Shown: positions 53,852 through 61,061 of the stretch, in pieces
How the letters are laid out: every line of letters starts with the position of its first letter
Numbering within the stretch: position 1 is the stretch's first letter
Assembly: GCA_945903465.1 (NCBI GenBank)
Contig: CAMDOF010000001.1
Coordinates: 119,442 to 183,441 of the forward strand
Direction of reading: 5' to 3'
Length of the DNA stretch: 64,000 nucleotides
Origin: Opitutus sp. GAS368
Lineage (GTDB): Bacteria > Verrucomicrobiota > Verrucomicrobiia > Opitutales > Opitutaceae
Translations under genes and position numbers: made by a program
Notes under the pieces: generated by a model
Seen by the model: only the letters and a program-made list of their open reading frames with translations
The model's database searches: none
What the model was told of the DNA's origin: nothing

Positions 53852-54043
53852 ATGAAAGCCAAGTTCACCTATTGGAAAGAGTCAGACGGAAAGTACCTCG
53901 GGTACTTGAATTCTCACCCTGACCACTGGACGCAAGGTGACGATTTCGAAGACTTGAAAGTGCATTTGCGTGACCTTCACGAATTATTCTCTGCCGAGGA
54001 GATTCCCGGGATTCGAAAGGTTGCGGAGCTAGAGGTCGCATGA
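53852..54043 (+). CDS. hicB: Cassette 2: HicB-like antitoxin
   Basis: A 63-residue protein (KAKFTYWKESDGKYLGYLNSHPDHWTQGDDFEDLKVHLRDLHELFSAEE) of the HicB type, with the partial RNase-H-like strand pattern YWKESDGKYLGYL and a following helix. ATG 53852 is chosen because upstream in-frame codons run through attC1. The start is 51 bases after the attC1 boundary. Its stop overlaps the HicA start by 4 bases (ATGA at 54040-54043). Antitoxin-first order is common for hicBA cassettes. Confidence 0.85.
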   Translation: MKAKFTYWKESDGKYLGYLNSHPDHWTQGDDFEDLKVHLRDLHELFSAEEIPGIRKVAELEVA

Positions 54044-54225
54044 AGCGGCGCGACTTGGTCGCCGAACTTCAGCAGGCGGGATGCGTGCTCCTGCGCAATG
54101 GCGCGAAACACGACATCTACCACAACCCGAAAAGCGGTAGGTCCGAGCCCGTGCCGCGCCACCGGGAGGTAAACGAATTCCTCGCGAAAAAGATTTTGAA
54201 GTCGTTGACGCAGTCGGAGCCGTGA
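54040..54225 (+). CDS. hicA: Cassette 2: HicA toxin (mRNA interferase)
   Basis: A 61-residue double-stranded-RNA-binding-fold toxin. It starts MKRRDLVAELQQAGCVLLRNGAKHDIYHNPKSGRSEPVPRHREVNEFLAKKILKSL. The GAKHDIY histidine is the conserved catalytic residue and PVPRHREV is the family's second signature. Length is typical. Its stop lies 3 bases before an attC-like half-site. The pair would act by cleaving mRNA when HicB is lost, stabilising the array. Confidence 0.9.
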   Translation: MKRRDLVAELQQAGCVLLRNGAKHDIYHNPKSGRSEPVPRHREVNEFLAKKILKSLTQSEP

Positions 54226-54228
54226 CCG

Positions 54229-54250
54229 GGCTAACCAGGCGCCAAAGAAG
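54229..54250 (+). other. attC: Half attC site (R''/L'' only)
   Basis: GGCTAAC at 54229-54235 followed by CAGGCGCCA matches the left end of the other attC sites, but no GTTRRRY core follows before the next gene starts at 54267. The right half seems deleted, fusing cassettes 2 and 3. Confidence 0.6.
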
Positions 54251-54266
54251 AGACTCCGCGCATCGC

Positions 54267-54677
54267 ATGAAACAATTCAACTGGGCCCGTATTCTGGTTT
54301 GCGGGCTGGTCGCTGGCGGGATTTGGACCGCACTCTCGGTGACCGTGCTTGCGTTCATCGGAGATGGCTTTCTCGCAGCGGTTCGCGAGGGGCGAAGTGT
54401 TCACGGCAGTGGTTCCCCGCTATTCCTGATCGGTGCGAACCTCGGAGCTGGGATCTGGGCGACTTGGCTCTATGTGGCACTTCGACCGCGTTACGGCGCC
54501 GGTTGGAAGAGCGCACTTGCGGCTTCGCTTGCGTGGTGGTTGATGTCGAGTATGCAATCCGCCAAGTGGGTGGTGCTGCTCGAGATCACCCCATCGACCG
54601 TCATTACACCTTTCATCGCGACGCTGCCCGCAATCCTCATGGCTACTCTCGTTGGGGCCTGGTTCTACGAGAAGTAA
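54267..54677 (+). CDS. Cassette 3: small membrane protein
   Basis: A 136-residue protein with about four transmembrane helices (residues ~8-30, ~46-66, ~73-93, ~104-128) and short loops; it starts MKQFNWARILVCGLVAGGIWTAL. No family is recognised, though small multi-pass proteins of this type are common in integron cassettes. ATG 54267 is chosen because a longer frame starts inside the half attC. The stop precedes attC3 by 20 bases. Confidence 0.75.
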   Translation: MKQFNWARILVCGLVAGGIWTALSVTVLAFIGDGFLAAVREGRSVHGSGSPLFLIGANLGAGIWATWLYVALRPRYGAGWKSALAASLAWWLMSSMQSAKWVVLLEITPSTVITPFIATLPAILMATLVGAWFYEK

Positions 54678-54697
54678 CACGCTCGAATGCAAAACCG

Positions 54698-54826
54698 GGC
54701 CAACAAGGCGACAGGGCCAACAACCGGGACTGTCACGATCTGTGCTCTCTGCGTTTTCGATCCAAGGTCCTCAAGAAAGGCACAGCTCGCGCCAGTCCCG
54801 GTCGTGGCTCAGCTTTGACGTTGGGC
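54698..54826 (+). other. attC: attC site 3
   Basis: A 129-base attC: R'' GGCCAAC (54698-54704) followed by AAGGCG, R' GTTGGGC (54820-54826) preceded by GCTTTGAC. The inner arm ACCGGGACTG pairs with CAGTCCCGGT further right, and GTGC/GCAC extends it. Confidence 0.85.
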
Positions 54827-54866
54827 AATCCTTGCAATCGCGGCTTCTTACGGTCACTTTTAATTC

Positions 54867-55094
54867 GTGAATCTGCTAGACCGAATCACGATTAAGCCAG
54901 GCCGCCGAAGCGGCAAGCCGTGCATCCGAGATACTCGAATTACGGTTTACGATGTTCTCGGCTATCTCGCCGCTGGAACCCCCGAAGTGGAGTTGCTAGC
55001 TGAGTTCCCCGATCTCACGCACGAGGACATTCTCGCGTGCTTCGCATTCGCGGCGGAGCGTGATCGGCGCACCTTCTCATCGCACGCTGCGTGA
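54867..55094 (+). CDS. Cassette 4: DUF433 antitoxin
   Basis: A 75-residue helix-turn-helix protein of the DUF433 family: ITIKPGRRSGKPCIRDTRITVYDVLGYLAAGTPEVELLAEFPDLTHEDILACFAFAA. The GKPCIRDTRITV and FPDLTHEDILA segments are diagnostic. GTG start at 54867, 41 bases after the attC3 core. It overlaps the next gene by 4 bases (GTGA at 55091-55094), as expected for a toxin-antitoxin pair. Confidence 0.9.
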   Translation: MNLLDRITIKPGRRSGKPCIRDTRITVYDVLGYLAAGTPEVELLAEFPDLTHEDILACFAFAAERDRRTFSSHAA

Positions 55095-55423
55095 GACTGC
55101 TTTTCGACGAGAATCTCTCTGCCGATCTGCCGAAACAGGTCGCCAGCCTTTTCCCGTCCTCAGCGCACATTCGCGACGTCGGTCTTGTCGGTGCGGATGA
55201 TATCGTCATTTGGCGCGTCGCGGCAGAGAAGGGGTTTTTTTTGGTCACGAAAGACGACGATTTCGTGGAGCTTTCAATTTTACGGGGGGCTCCGCCGAAG
55301 GTAATCCTGATTGGTTTAGGCAATTGCCGAACGTCAGCAGTTGTAGCCCTTCTTTCGGCAGAAAAATCCAAGATCGAGCGATTCGAAAGCGATGAGGCCG
55401 CATCGATCCTGGAACTCCCATGA
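55091..55423 (+). CDS. Cassette 4: DUF5615 PIN-like toxin
   Basis: A 110-residue DUF5615 protein: LLFDENLSADLPKQVASLFPSSAHIRDVGLVGADDIVIWRVAAEKGFFLVTKDDDFVEL, with FDENLS (metal-binding acid) and VTKDDDF (acidic cluster), both hallmarks of this PIN-like nuclease family, which is paired with DUF433. The stop is 12 bases before the R'' box of attC4, where an IS91-like element is inserted. Confidence 0.9.
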   Translation: MRLLFDENLSADLPKQVASLFPSSAHIRDVGLVGADDIVIWRVAAEKGFFLVTKDDDFVELSILRGAPPKVILIGLGNCRTSAVVALLSAEKSKIERFESDEAASILELP

Positions 55424-55435
55424 GCGAGGCAAAAG

Positions 55436-55442
55436 GCCCAAC
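55436..55442 (+). other. attC: attC site 4, left end (R'' box)
   Basis: GGCCCAAC ending at 55442 is the R'' box expected after cassette 4. The next bases are not the AAGGCG seen in other sites but the end of an IS91-like element; AAGGCG reappears at 58367, after that element. Confidence 0.75.
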
Positions 55443-56061
55443 CCGGAGAGTTGGGTGACGCGCAGCCGTCACACGACTCCTGTTGAACAAGCCCACGACT
55501 GACGGCGGCAGGTCGCAACGCGTGGCAGACCCCGGCGCGATTTCGCCTTATGCGTTTTGGGTTGGCCCGGTGATCGCGGTGCGGCGCGCGCCGCGCGGCG
55601 TTTCCAGACACGCCGGCCTCGGCGCACGTCGCGCGGGTGGTCCCGCCGTCGTCCGCCGCGTGCCGTTCCCGCGTTTTTCCGTCTGCGCGCGCACGTTCCA
55701 GCGCGTGCGCGCACAGCTTCCGCCGGCGGGTCTTCCTGCGGAAACTCGCCCCGGGCCGCCGTCGGCTCCTTGCGCGTCTTTCTCTTCCGGCTTCATCGGG
55801 CGCGCCTCCTCGGCGTGCACGTCGGCGGCCCGCGCGGCAGGTTGCCCGTCTTCACGAGCGCAAACTCGCCGCAGTGCCGGCAACACAGGTGCCAGGGCGG
55901 CGGCTCCGCCGCCTTGGCCTTCACGACGATCACGACGGCGAGGAGCGTCTCCACTTTCAGGCGACGCGCCTTCGCGGCCGGATGCATCCAGCCAAAATAC
56001 CGCAAGCGGTGCTGCCGGGCGGCGGCACGTGTTGCAGGTAGCGCCGCATAAATTGTTCGGC

Positions 56062-56143
56062 TCCCCGCCCGCCGTGCGGGCACCCGTTCGCCTCACCCTC
56101 CGCTTCGCTCCGGGCTTCGCCCTCTCCGCGCTGCCGCGCTCCG
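56062..56143. repeat. GARQRG-type in-frame insert, transposase C-terminal loop, copy 1
   Basis: GC-rich segment encoding (minus strand) DDGARQRGEGEARSEAEGE and NGCPHGGRGA, between TLTA and EQFMRRYL of the transposase. Other IS91 transposases read straight from a TL-type strand into EFIRRFL there. Sister copies: 56579-56673, 57285-57380 and the equivalents in element 2. Confidence 0.8.
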
Positions 56144-56578
56144 TCGTCGGCCGTCAGCGTGCATTCCTTGCGCTGCTGCGTTTCAGTATCGGTATAGCAA
56201 AACGTCACGTGCTCGTCGTCGGCCGCGAGGATGCGTTCGTCGGTGATCGCGGTGCGGTGCACGTAACGCGCGAGATATTTGACGACGTTTTCCCCGGTGC
56301 CCGCCGGCAGCCAATACACCCACCAGGCCTCGCGCCAACACCGCGCCGGCACCTGCGCGTGCAGCTCCGGCGCGGCGTGCCGCAGCGCCTCGTCCATCCC
56401 GACGCGCACCACGGCCGCGACCGCGTCGCTCGGCAAAAGCCAGTCGGAGCGCTTCGCCTGGCGCCACGTGCCGTCCGGGGCGAGCCCGCCGCCCGGGACG
56501 ATAAAGTGGAGGTGTGGGTGGTGCTGGAGTTGCCGGCCCCAGGTGGGCAGCACGCCGACCATCCCGAGTTGTTCGTCG

Positions 56579-56673
56579 CGCCGCCCGCTGCGCGGGCGCC
56601 CGCGCTTCTCACCCTGCGCTTCGCTCCGGGTCGCGCGCGAGGCGCGCCCATCTCCGCGCTGCCGCGCTCCGTC
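56579..56673. repeat. GARQRG-type in-frame insert, transposase N-terminal half, copy 1
   Basis: Encodes (minus) [20 protein letters not shown] and GEKRGRPRSGRRDE between PRHLGA and QLGMVGVLPTWG. The DNA shares GCCGCCCGC, CTGCGCTTCGCTCCGGGTC and CTCCGCGCTGCCGCGCTCCG blocks with the sister inserts. Confidence 0.85.
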
Positions 56674-57109
56674 CGCGCCGAGGTGGCGCGGGATCGCCGC
56701 GATCGTCTGCAGCGCCTTCGCCGCTTCGCGGAGAAACAAGTCGTGCAGCAACTCCGGCCGCGCGGCGACGATCGGCCGCAGTTCCTCCGGCAGGGTGCAC
56801 GTCGCCAAAAAATACGGCACCGGCAACAGCCGGGCCGTCTGTCGCGCCGTCCACGCGGCCGTGCCCGCGCCGCCGCAGCGCGGACACGCCCGGTGGTGGC
56901 AGCTATGGTACGCGAAGTCCGCCTCGTCGCACGCGCCGCAGCGATACACGTGCCCGCCGAGCGCGGGCGTGCGGCAACGCAAGATCGCGTGGAGGGCGCG
57001 GCGTTGCGCCGGCGTGAGCGGGCGGGTCGGCGGACCCGTCAGCCACGCCGGGCGCCTCCCGCACCAGCCAATCGGCGATGAGCGACATCGCTGCGTGGGG
57101 CTGTCAGCC

Positions 57110-58315
57110 CTACGGCTTCGGCGTCGAGGGTGGGGACAGCGGAGTCGCCGGCTTTGGCCCGGGCGACGCCGACGGGAGCGCGGTCGGCGTGCTCGCCGGC
57201 GGCGCGAGCAACCGCGCCACGGCCGCGCGGGCCCCGGCCTCGTTGACCGCCGTCAGATGCGTATAGATCAGCGTCGTTTGTGAGCGCTGCCGCCCGCGGT
57301 GCGGGCACCCGCAGCACTCCCCCTGCGCTTCGCCCCGGGTCACGCCTGCGACGTGCCCTTCTCCGCGCTGGCGCGCTCCGACAAGCGAACTGTGCCCGAG
57401 ATACGCCGAGATCAACCGGATCGACACGCCCTCCTCGAGCAGATGCGTCGCATACGAATGCCGCAGTGTGTGCACGCACGTGCCCGCGGGCAGCGGCGCC
57501 GCCGCGACGGCGAGCCGCATGCAGTGCTGGATCGAACCCACGCCCATCGGCTCGACGGCCGCCGCGAGGGTCGCGGACGAAGTGCCGCTCGCGCCATCGC
57601 GCCAAGCGCGGCCGACACTGGGGAAGAGCCAGCGCGGATGGCGGTGCGTTTTCCACCACGCGCGCAGCCACGCCAGCAGCAACTCCGGCAACGGCACGAG
57701 CCGGTCCTTGCGGCCTTTGCCGCCGCGGATGTGCAGCCGCGGACAACCCGGTTCGCCCCCGCGCAGATCGCGCACCTCCAGGTTGACCGCCTCGCTGATC
57801 CGCAGCCCGCACGCGTAAATCAAGCGCAGGATCACCCGGAAGCGCTCCTCGCGGACGACGGCATAGAGCCGCACCAGCTCCGCCCGCGTGAGCACCGCCG
57901 GCAACGTCTGCGCCGACGGCGAACTCACGAGGTCGAACAACCGCCACTCGTGCCCGAGGAGGTGGCCGTAGTAGTTGCGCAGTGCGGCGACCGCCGTCCG
58001 CATCGACGACGCCGAGTGATGGTGCGCGTCTTTCAGGTGCAGCACGTGCCCGCGCACGGCCGCCTCGTCGAGTTCCGCCGGATCGCGCCCGACGCGCGTC
58101 GCCAGTTTCCGGATATAGTGTTGATACGCTTCTTGGGGGCGGGCGGAGAGCCCGCGCAGTTTGAGCAGCTCCGCAAAGCGGACCTGCGAGGGATAATCAG
58201 GGCAGGCGCAGCTTTGGCCGCGCCGCCCTTTTTGGCGGATTTGTGTGAGGACATCGCCTCCACGCTTGCCGCAAACCGTGCGCTCGCCGACGCTCCCGAC
58301 TACCCTATGCGTCAC
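57110..58315 (-). CDS. Tyrosine recombinase of the IS91-like element
   Basis: About 401 residues from a GTG at 58315; the true start is uncertain because the frame is open further upstream, beyond the element. The core-binding domain starts about VRFAELLKLRGLSARPQEAYQHYIRKLAT. Catalytic residues are visible: Arg in ACGLRISEAVNL, Lys in GGKGRKDRLVPLP, HxxR in [15 protein letters not shown], His in AYLGHSS, and Tyr in [10 protein letters not shown] ~35-residue GARQRG insert lies between the His and the Tyr, an unusual place. Such recombinases accompany some IS91-family transposases; their role in transposition is not settled. It might also act on attC-like hairpins, but that is speculation. Confidence 0.8.
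   Translation of the reverse strand: MTHRVVGSVGERTVCGKRGGDVLTQIRQKGRRGQSCACPDYPSQVRFAELLKLRGLSARPQEAYQHYIRKLATRVGRDPAELDEAAVRGHVLHLKDAHHHSASSMRTAVAALRNYYGHLLGHEWRLFDLVSSPSAQTLPAVLTRAELVRLYAVVREERFRVILRLIYACGLRISEAVNLEVRDLRGGEPGCPRLHIRGGKGRKDRLVPLPELLLAWLRAWWKTHRHPRWLFPSVGRAWRDGASGTSSATLAAAVEPMGVGSIQHCMRLAVAAAPLPAGTCVHTLRHSYATHLLEEGVSIRLISAYLGHSSLVGARQRGEGHVAGVTRGEAQGECCGCPHRGRQRSQTTLIYTHLTAVNEAGARAAVARLLAPPASTPTALPSASPGPKPATPLSPPSTPKP
57285..57380. repeat. GARQRG-type in-frame insert, recombinase, copy 1
   Basis: Encodes (minus) [20 protein letters not shown] and [14 protein letters not shown] between AYLGHSSL and QTTLIYTH. The equivalent is kept in the truncated recombinase of copy 2 (60845-60940). 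Confidence 0.85.
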
Positions 58316-58360
58316 CCTCGTCCCACCGCTCCCGCTCCCCGCCGCCGCGCAGCGGCTTGG

Positions 58361-58458
58361 TTCAACAAGGCGCCAGAGCCAACGACCCCGTCGGTCACGC
58401 CTCCTGCTAGCGCAGGAGTCGCGCCCGCCGTGCTCGTGGCTCATCTTTGACGTTAGCC
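58361..58458 (+). other. attC: attC site 4, right part
   Basis: CAACAAGGCGCCAGAGCC from 58363 restores the attC sequence interrupted at 55442; the R' core is GTTAGCC (58452-58458) preceded by TTTGAC. Inner arms: CCTCCTGC pairs with GCAGGAG across a 4-base loop, so this site has a short loop, unlike attC1. Confidence 0.8.
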
Positions 58459-58502
58459 AAGTCAGGCCTTGCCGATTTTGGCCGAGATACCAGTTTCCAT
58501 CC

Positions 58503-58721
58503 ATGCCCATCACACTTCCGCTTAAGTCGATGACCAAGGCCGATAAGTTGCGCGCCATGGAAGAGTTGTGGGCGGATTTGAGCAGCGACGAGACGAGTTT
58601 CGAGTCGCCGGCTTGGCATCTGCGCGAACTGCGGGCGACCGAAGCTCGGGTCGCGGCTGGCGTGGAGGAGTTCATCGATTGGGAGGCAGCCAAGAAGTCG
58701 TTGCGGCGCCGCGCTAGGTGA
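58503..58721 (+). CDS. Cassette 5: addiction-module antitoxin (PF09720-like)
   Basis: A 72-residue protein: LKSMTKADKLRAMEELWADLSSDETSFESPAWHLRELRATEARVAAGVEEFIDWEAAKKSLRRR. The LRAMEELW...SPAWH...G...DWEAAK pattern is that of the 'putative addiction module component' family that pairs with RelE/ParE toxins. ATG 58503, 44 bases after the attC4 core, is chosen because the upstream frame runs through attC. The stop overlaps the toxin start (GTGA at 58718-58721). Confidence 0.88.
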   Translation: MPITLPLKSMTKADKLRAMEELWADLSSDETSFESPAWHLRELRATEARVAAGVEEFIDWEAAKKSLRRRAR

Positions 58722-59014
58722 AGATCAGGATTTCTCGCTCTGCCGACCGTGACTTGCTCGCGGGATTTCGATTTTACGAGCAGCAGGCGCCGGGCGTCGG
58801 CCACTACTTTCTCGACAGCTTGTTCGCCGACATTGATTCGCTGGTTTTGCATGCCGGAATTCATCGGCAGATTGCAGGTTTCCACCGCCGATTGAGCGAT
58901 CGATTCCCCTTTGCGATCTATTACAAGGTCGAGGATGACATAGTTCGGATCAGACGAGTGCTTGATTGTCGACGTGACCCTTCTTGGATTTCTCGCCAGC
59001 TCAAAAAGGGCTAA
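58718..59014 (+). CDS. Cassette 5: RelE/ParE-family toxin
   Basis: A 98-residue toxin: MKIRISRSADRDLLAGFRFYEQQAPGVGHYFLDSLFADIDSL, then RLSDRFPFAIYYKVEDDIVRIRRVLDCRRDPSWISRQL. The R-FPF-IYY-v-d-d--rI--VLdcRRDP signature is ParE-like. GTG start overlapping the antitoxin stop. Its own TAA lies inside the R'' box (GGCTAAC) of the next attC, and the second IS91-like copy begins at that point. Confidence 0.9.
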   Translation: MKIRISRSADRDLLAGFRFYEQQAPGVGHYFLDSLFADIDSLVLHAGIHRQIAGFHRRLSDRFPFAIYYKVEDDIVRIRRVLDCRRDPSWISRQLKKG

Positions 59015-59015
59015 C
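59009..59015 (+). other. attC: attC site 5, left end (R'' box)
   Basis: GGCTAAC, the expected RYYYAAC at the end of cassette 5. As at attC4, the IS91-like element joins directly after or within AAC. The right half of this site is not found in the window. Confidence 0.7.
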
Positions 59016-59365
59016 CCGGAGAGTTGGGTGACGCGCAGCCGTCACACGACTCCTGTTGAACAAGCCCACGACTGACGGCGGCAGGTCGCAACGCGTGGCA
59101 GACCCCGGCGCGATTTCGCCTTATGCGTTTTGGGTTGGCCTGGTGATCGCGGCGCGGCACGCGCCGCGCGGCGTTTCCAGACACGCCGGCCTCGGCGCAC
59201 GTCGCGCGGGTGGTCGCGCCGTCGTCCGCCGCGTGCCGTGCCCGCGTTTTTCCGTCTGCGCGCGCACGTTCCAGCGCGTGCGCGCACAGCTTCCGCCGGC
59301 GGGTCTTCCTGCGGAAACTCGCCCCGGGTCGCCGTCGGCTCCTTGCGCGTCTTTCTCTTCGGTCT

Positions 59366-60682
59366 TCATGCGCTCTGCCGCAGCGCGCACGTCGGTGGGC
59401 CGCGCGGCAGGTTGCACGTCTTCACGAGCGCAAACTCGCCGCAGTGCCGGCAACACAGGTGCCACGGCGGCGGCTCCGCCGCCTTTGCTCGCACCACGAT
59501 CACGACGGCGAGGAGCGTCTCGACCTTCAGTCGCCGCGCTTTCGCGGCCGGATGCATCCAGCCAAAATACCGCACGCGGTGCTGGCTCGGGGGCGGCACG
59601 TGTGACAGGTAGCGCCGCATGAACTGTTCGGCTCCCCGCCCGCCGTGCGGGCACCCGTTCGCCTCACCCTCCGCTTCGCTCCGGGCTTCGCCCTCTCCGC
59701 GCTGCCGCGCTCCGTCGTCGGCCGTCAGCGTGCATTCCTTGCGCGCCTGCGTCGCCGTATTCGTATAACGAAAGGTCACGCTTTCGTTCGTCGCGGCGAG
59801 GATGCGTTCGTCGGAGATCGCCGTGCGGTGCACGTAGCGGGCGAGATATTTGACGACGTTTTCCCCGGTGCCCGCCGACAGCCAATGCACCCACCAGCCC
59901 TCGCGCCAACACCGCGCCGGCACCTGCGCGTGCAGCTCCGGCGCGGCGTGCCGCAGCGCCTCGTCCATCCCGGCGCGCACCACGGCCGCGACCGCGTCAC
60001 CCGGCAGCAGCCAGTCGGAGCGCTTCGCCTGGCGCCACGTGCCGTCCGGCGCGAGCCCGCCGCCGGGGATGATAAAATGGAGATGCGGGTGCAGCTGAAG
60101 TTGCCGACCCCAGGTGGGCAGCACGCCGACCATCCCGAGTTGTTCGTCGCGCCGCCCGCTGCGCGGGCGCCCGCGCTTCTCACCCTGCGCTTCGCTCCGG
60201 GTCGCGCCCGAGGCGCGCCCATCTCCGCGCTGCCGCGCTCCGTCCGCGCCGAGGTGGCGCGGGATCGCCGCGATCGTCTGCAGCGCCTTCGCCGCTTCGC
60301 GGAAAAACAAGGCGTGCAGCAACTCCGGCCGCGCGGCGACGATCGGCCGCAGTTCCTCCGGCAGGGTGCACGTCGCCAAAAAATACGGCACCGGCAACAG
60401 CCGGGCCGTCTGTCGCGCGGTCTGACGCGCGGTCTGACGCGCCGTCCACGCGGCCGTGCCCGCGCCGCCGCAGCGCGGACACGCCCGGTGGTGGCAGCTA
60501 TGATACGCGAAGTCCGCATCGTCGCACGCGCCGCAGCGATACACGTGCCCGCCGAGCGCGGGCGTGCGGCAACGCAAAATCGCGTGAAGGGCGCGGCGTT
60601 GCGCCGGCGTGAGCGGGCGGGTCGGCGGACCCGTCAGCCATGCCGGCGCCTGCCGCACCAGCCAGTCGGCGATGAGCGACAT
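59366..60682 (-). CDS. IS91 family HUH (Y2) transposase, intact copy
   Basis: A 438-residue rolling-circle transposase. The N-terminus is MSLIADWLVRQAPAW with a PLTPAQRRALHAILRCRTPALGGH segment. Zinc ribbon follows (CGACDDADFAYHSCHHRACPRCGG). The HUH motif is LHPHLHFIIPGGG and the Y2 motif VVKYLARYVHRTAI (two tyrosines four residues apart). The C-terminal region has RVRYFGWMHPAAKARR and a CCRHCGE zinc-like knot. Two GARQRG inserts interrupt it in frame. A 12-bp expansion makes TARQ repeat three times near 60415-60440, once in copy 1. Only this copy could supply transposase. Confidence 0.88.
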   Translation of the reverse strand: MSLIADWLVRQAPAWLTGPPTRPLTPAQRRALHAILRCRTPALGGHVYRCGACDDADFAYHSCHHRACPRCGGAGTAAWTARQTARQTARQTARLLPVPYFLATCTLPEELRPIVAARPELLHALFFREAAKALQTIAAIPRHLGADGARQRGDGRASGATRSEAQGEKRGRPRSGRRDEQLGMVGVLPTWGRQLQLHPHLHFIIPGGGLAPDGTWRQAKRSDWLLPGDAVAAVVRAGMDEALRHAAPELHAQVPARCWREGWWVHWLSAGTGENVVKYLARYVHRTAISDERILAATNESVTFRYTNTATQARKECTLTADDGARQRGEGEARSEAEGEANGCPHGGRGAEQFMRRYLSHVPPPSQHRVRYFGWMHPAAKARRLKVETLLAVVIVVRAKAAEPPPWHLCCRHCGEFALVKTCNLPRGPPTCALRQSA

Positions 60683-60940
60683 CGTCGCGTGCGGCTGTCA
60701 GCCCTACGGATTAATGGGTGGCACGGATGACGGCGGTGGTGGCGGTGTTATTGGCGAAGTTGGCGCGAGCAGCCGCGCGACAGCTGCACGGGCCGTCGCC
60801 TCGTTGACCGCGTCAGATGCGTGTAGATCAGCGTGGTTTGTGAGCGCTGCCGCCCGGGGTGCGGGCACCCGCAGCACTCCCCCTGCGCTTCGCTCCGGGT
60901 CACGCCTGCGACGTGCCCATCTCCGCGCTGGCGCGCTCCG
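59633..60940. repeat. GARQRG-type inserts of element copy 2 (three units)
   Basis: Units at 59633-59714, 60150-60243 (both inside the transposase) and 60845-60940 (recombinase remnant), at the same protein positions as in copy 1. They therefore predate the duplication or dispersal of the element. Confidence 0.85.
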
Positions 60941-61058
60941 TCCAGCGAGCTGTGCCCGAGATACGCCGAGATCAACCGGATCGACACGCCCTCTTCCAGG
61001 AGATGCGTCGCATACGAATGCCGCAGTGTGTGCACGCACGTGCCCGCGGGCAGCTGCG
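60720..61058 (-). pseudogene. Truncated tyrosine recombinase of IS91-like copy 2
   Basis: Only the C-terminal ~100 residues remain: [37 protein letters not shown], the GARQRG insert, [10 protein letters not shown], then a frameshift. The 5' three quarters is missing and replaced by repeat A at 61060. Confidence 0.85.
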
Positions 61059-61061
61059 CCT

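Larger units (their letters stand above)
55793..57088 (-). pseudogene. IS91 family HUH transposase, copy 1, frameshifted
   Basis: Homologous throughout to the intact copy at 59366-60682. It begins MSLIADWLVREAP at 57088, then an extra G near 57050 shifts the frame. The middle is open as 341 residues (56982-55957), with the zinc-ribbon YRCGACDEADFAYHSCHHRACPRCGGAG, HUH motif HHPHLHFIVPGGG, and Y2 motif KYLARYVHRTAI. A second frameshift near 56025 breaks the C-terminus, which continues in another frame to about 55793. Two in-frame GARQRG inserts are present. It is very likely inactive. Confidence 0.85.
55440..58366 (-). mobile_element. IS91-family element, copy 1, inserted in attC4
   Basis: A ~2.9 kb element between the two halves of attC4. 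Its oriIS-like end is at the low-coordinate side: AACCCGGAGAGTTGG then a hairpin GTGACG (55455-55460) / CGTCAC (55467-55472), identical in copy 2. It holds two minus-strand genes, a tyrosine recombinase then an HUH transposase, an arrangement I know from some IS91-type elements. The other end is near 58361-58366 (GGTTCAAC). There is no evident target duplication, consistent with rolling-circle transposition. The transposase is frameshifted. Confidence 0.8.
59013..61058 (-). mobile_element. IS91-family element, copy 2, inserted in attC5 and truncated
   Basis: It starts with the same AACCCGGAGAGTTGG and hairpin (GTGACG 59028-59033, CGTCAC 59040-59045) as copy 1 and stays highly similar to about 61055, where the recombinase gene is cut and repeat A begins. 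It holds an intact transposase gene and the 3' part of a recombinase gene. Copies 1 and 2 are in the same orientation and flank cassette 5. Confidence 0.8.

Noticed and set aside
55483..57081. A 532-residue open frame on the plus strand
   Set aside because: It is the antisense shadow of the IS91 transposase; its Arg/Ala/Pro composition follows from GC-rich codons on the other strand and it has no domain.
57110..58885. The 591-codon version of the recombinase starting at 58885
   Set aside because: It would extend through attC4 and antisense to the toxin-antitoxin cassette. A start inside the element (near 58315) fits the family length.
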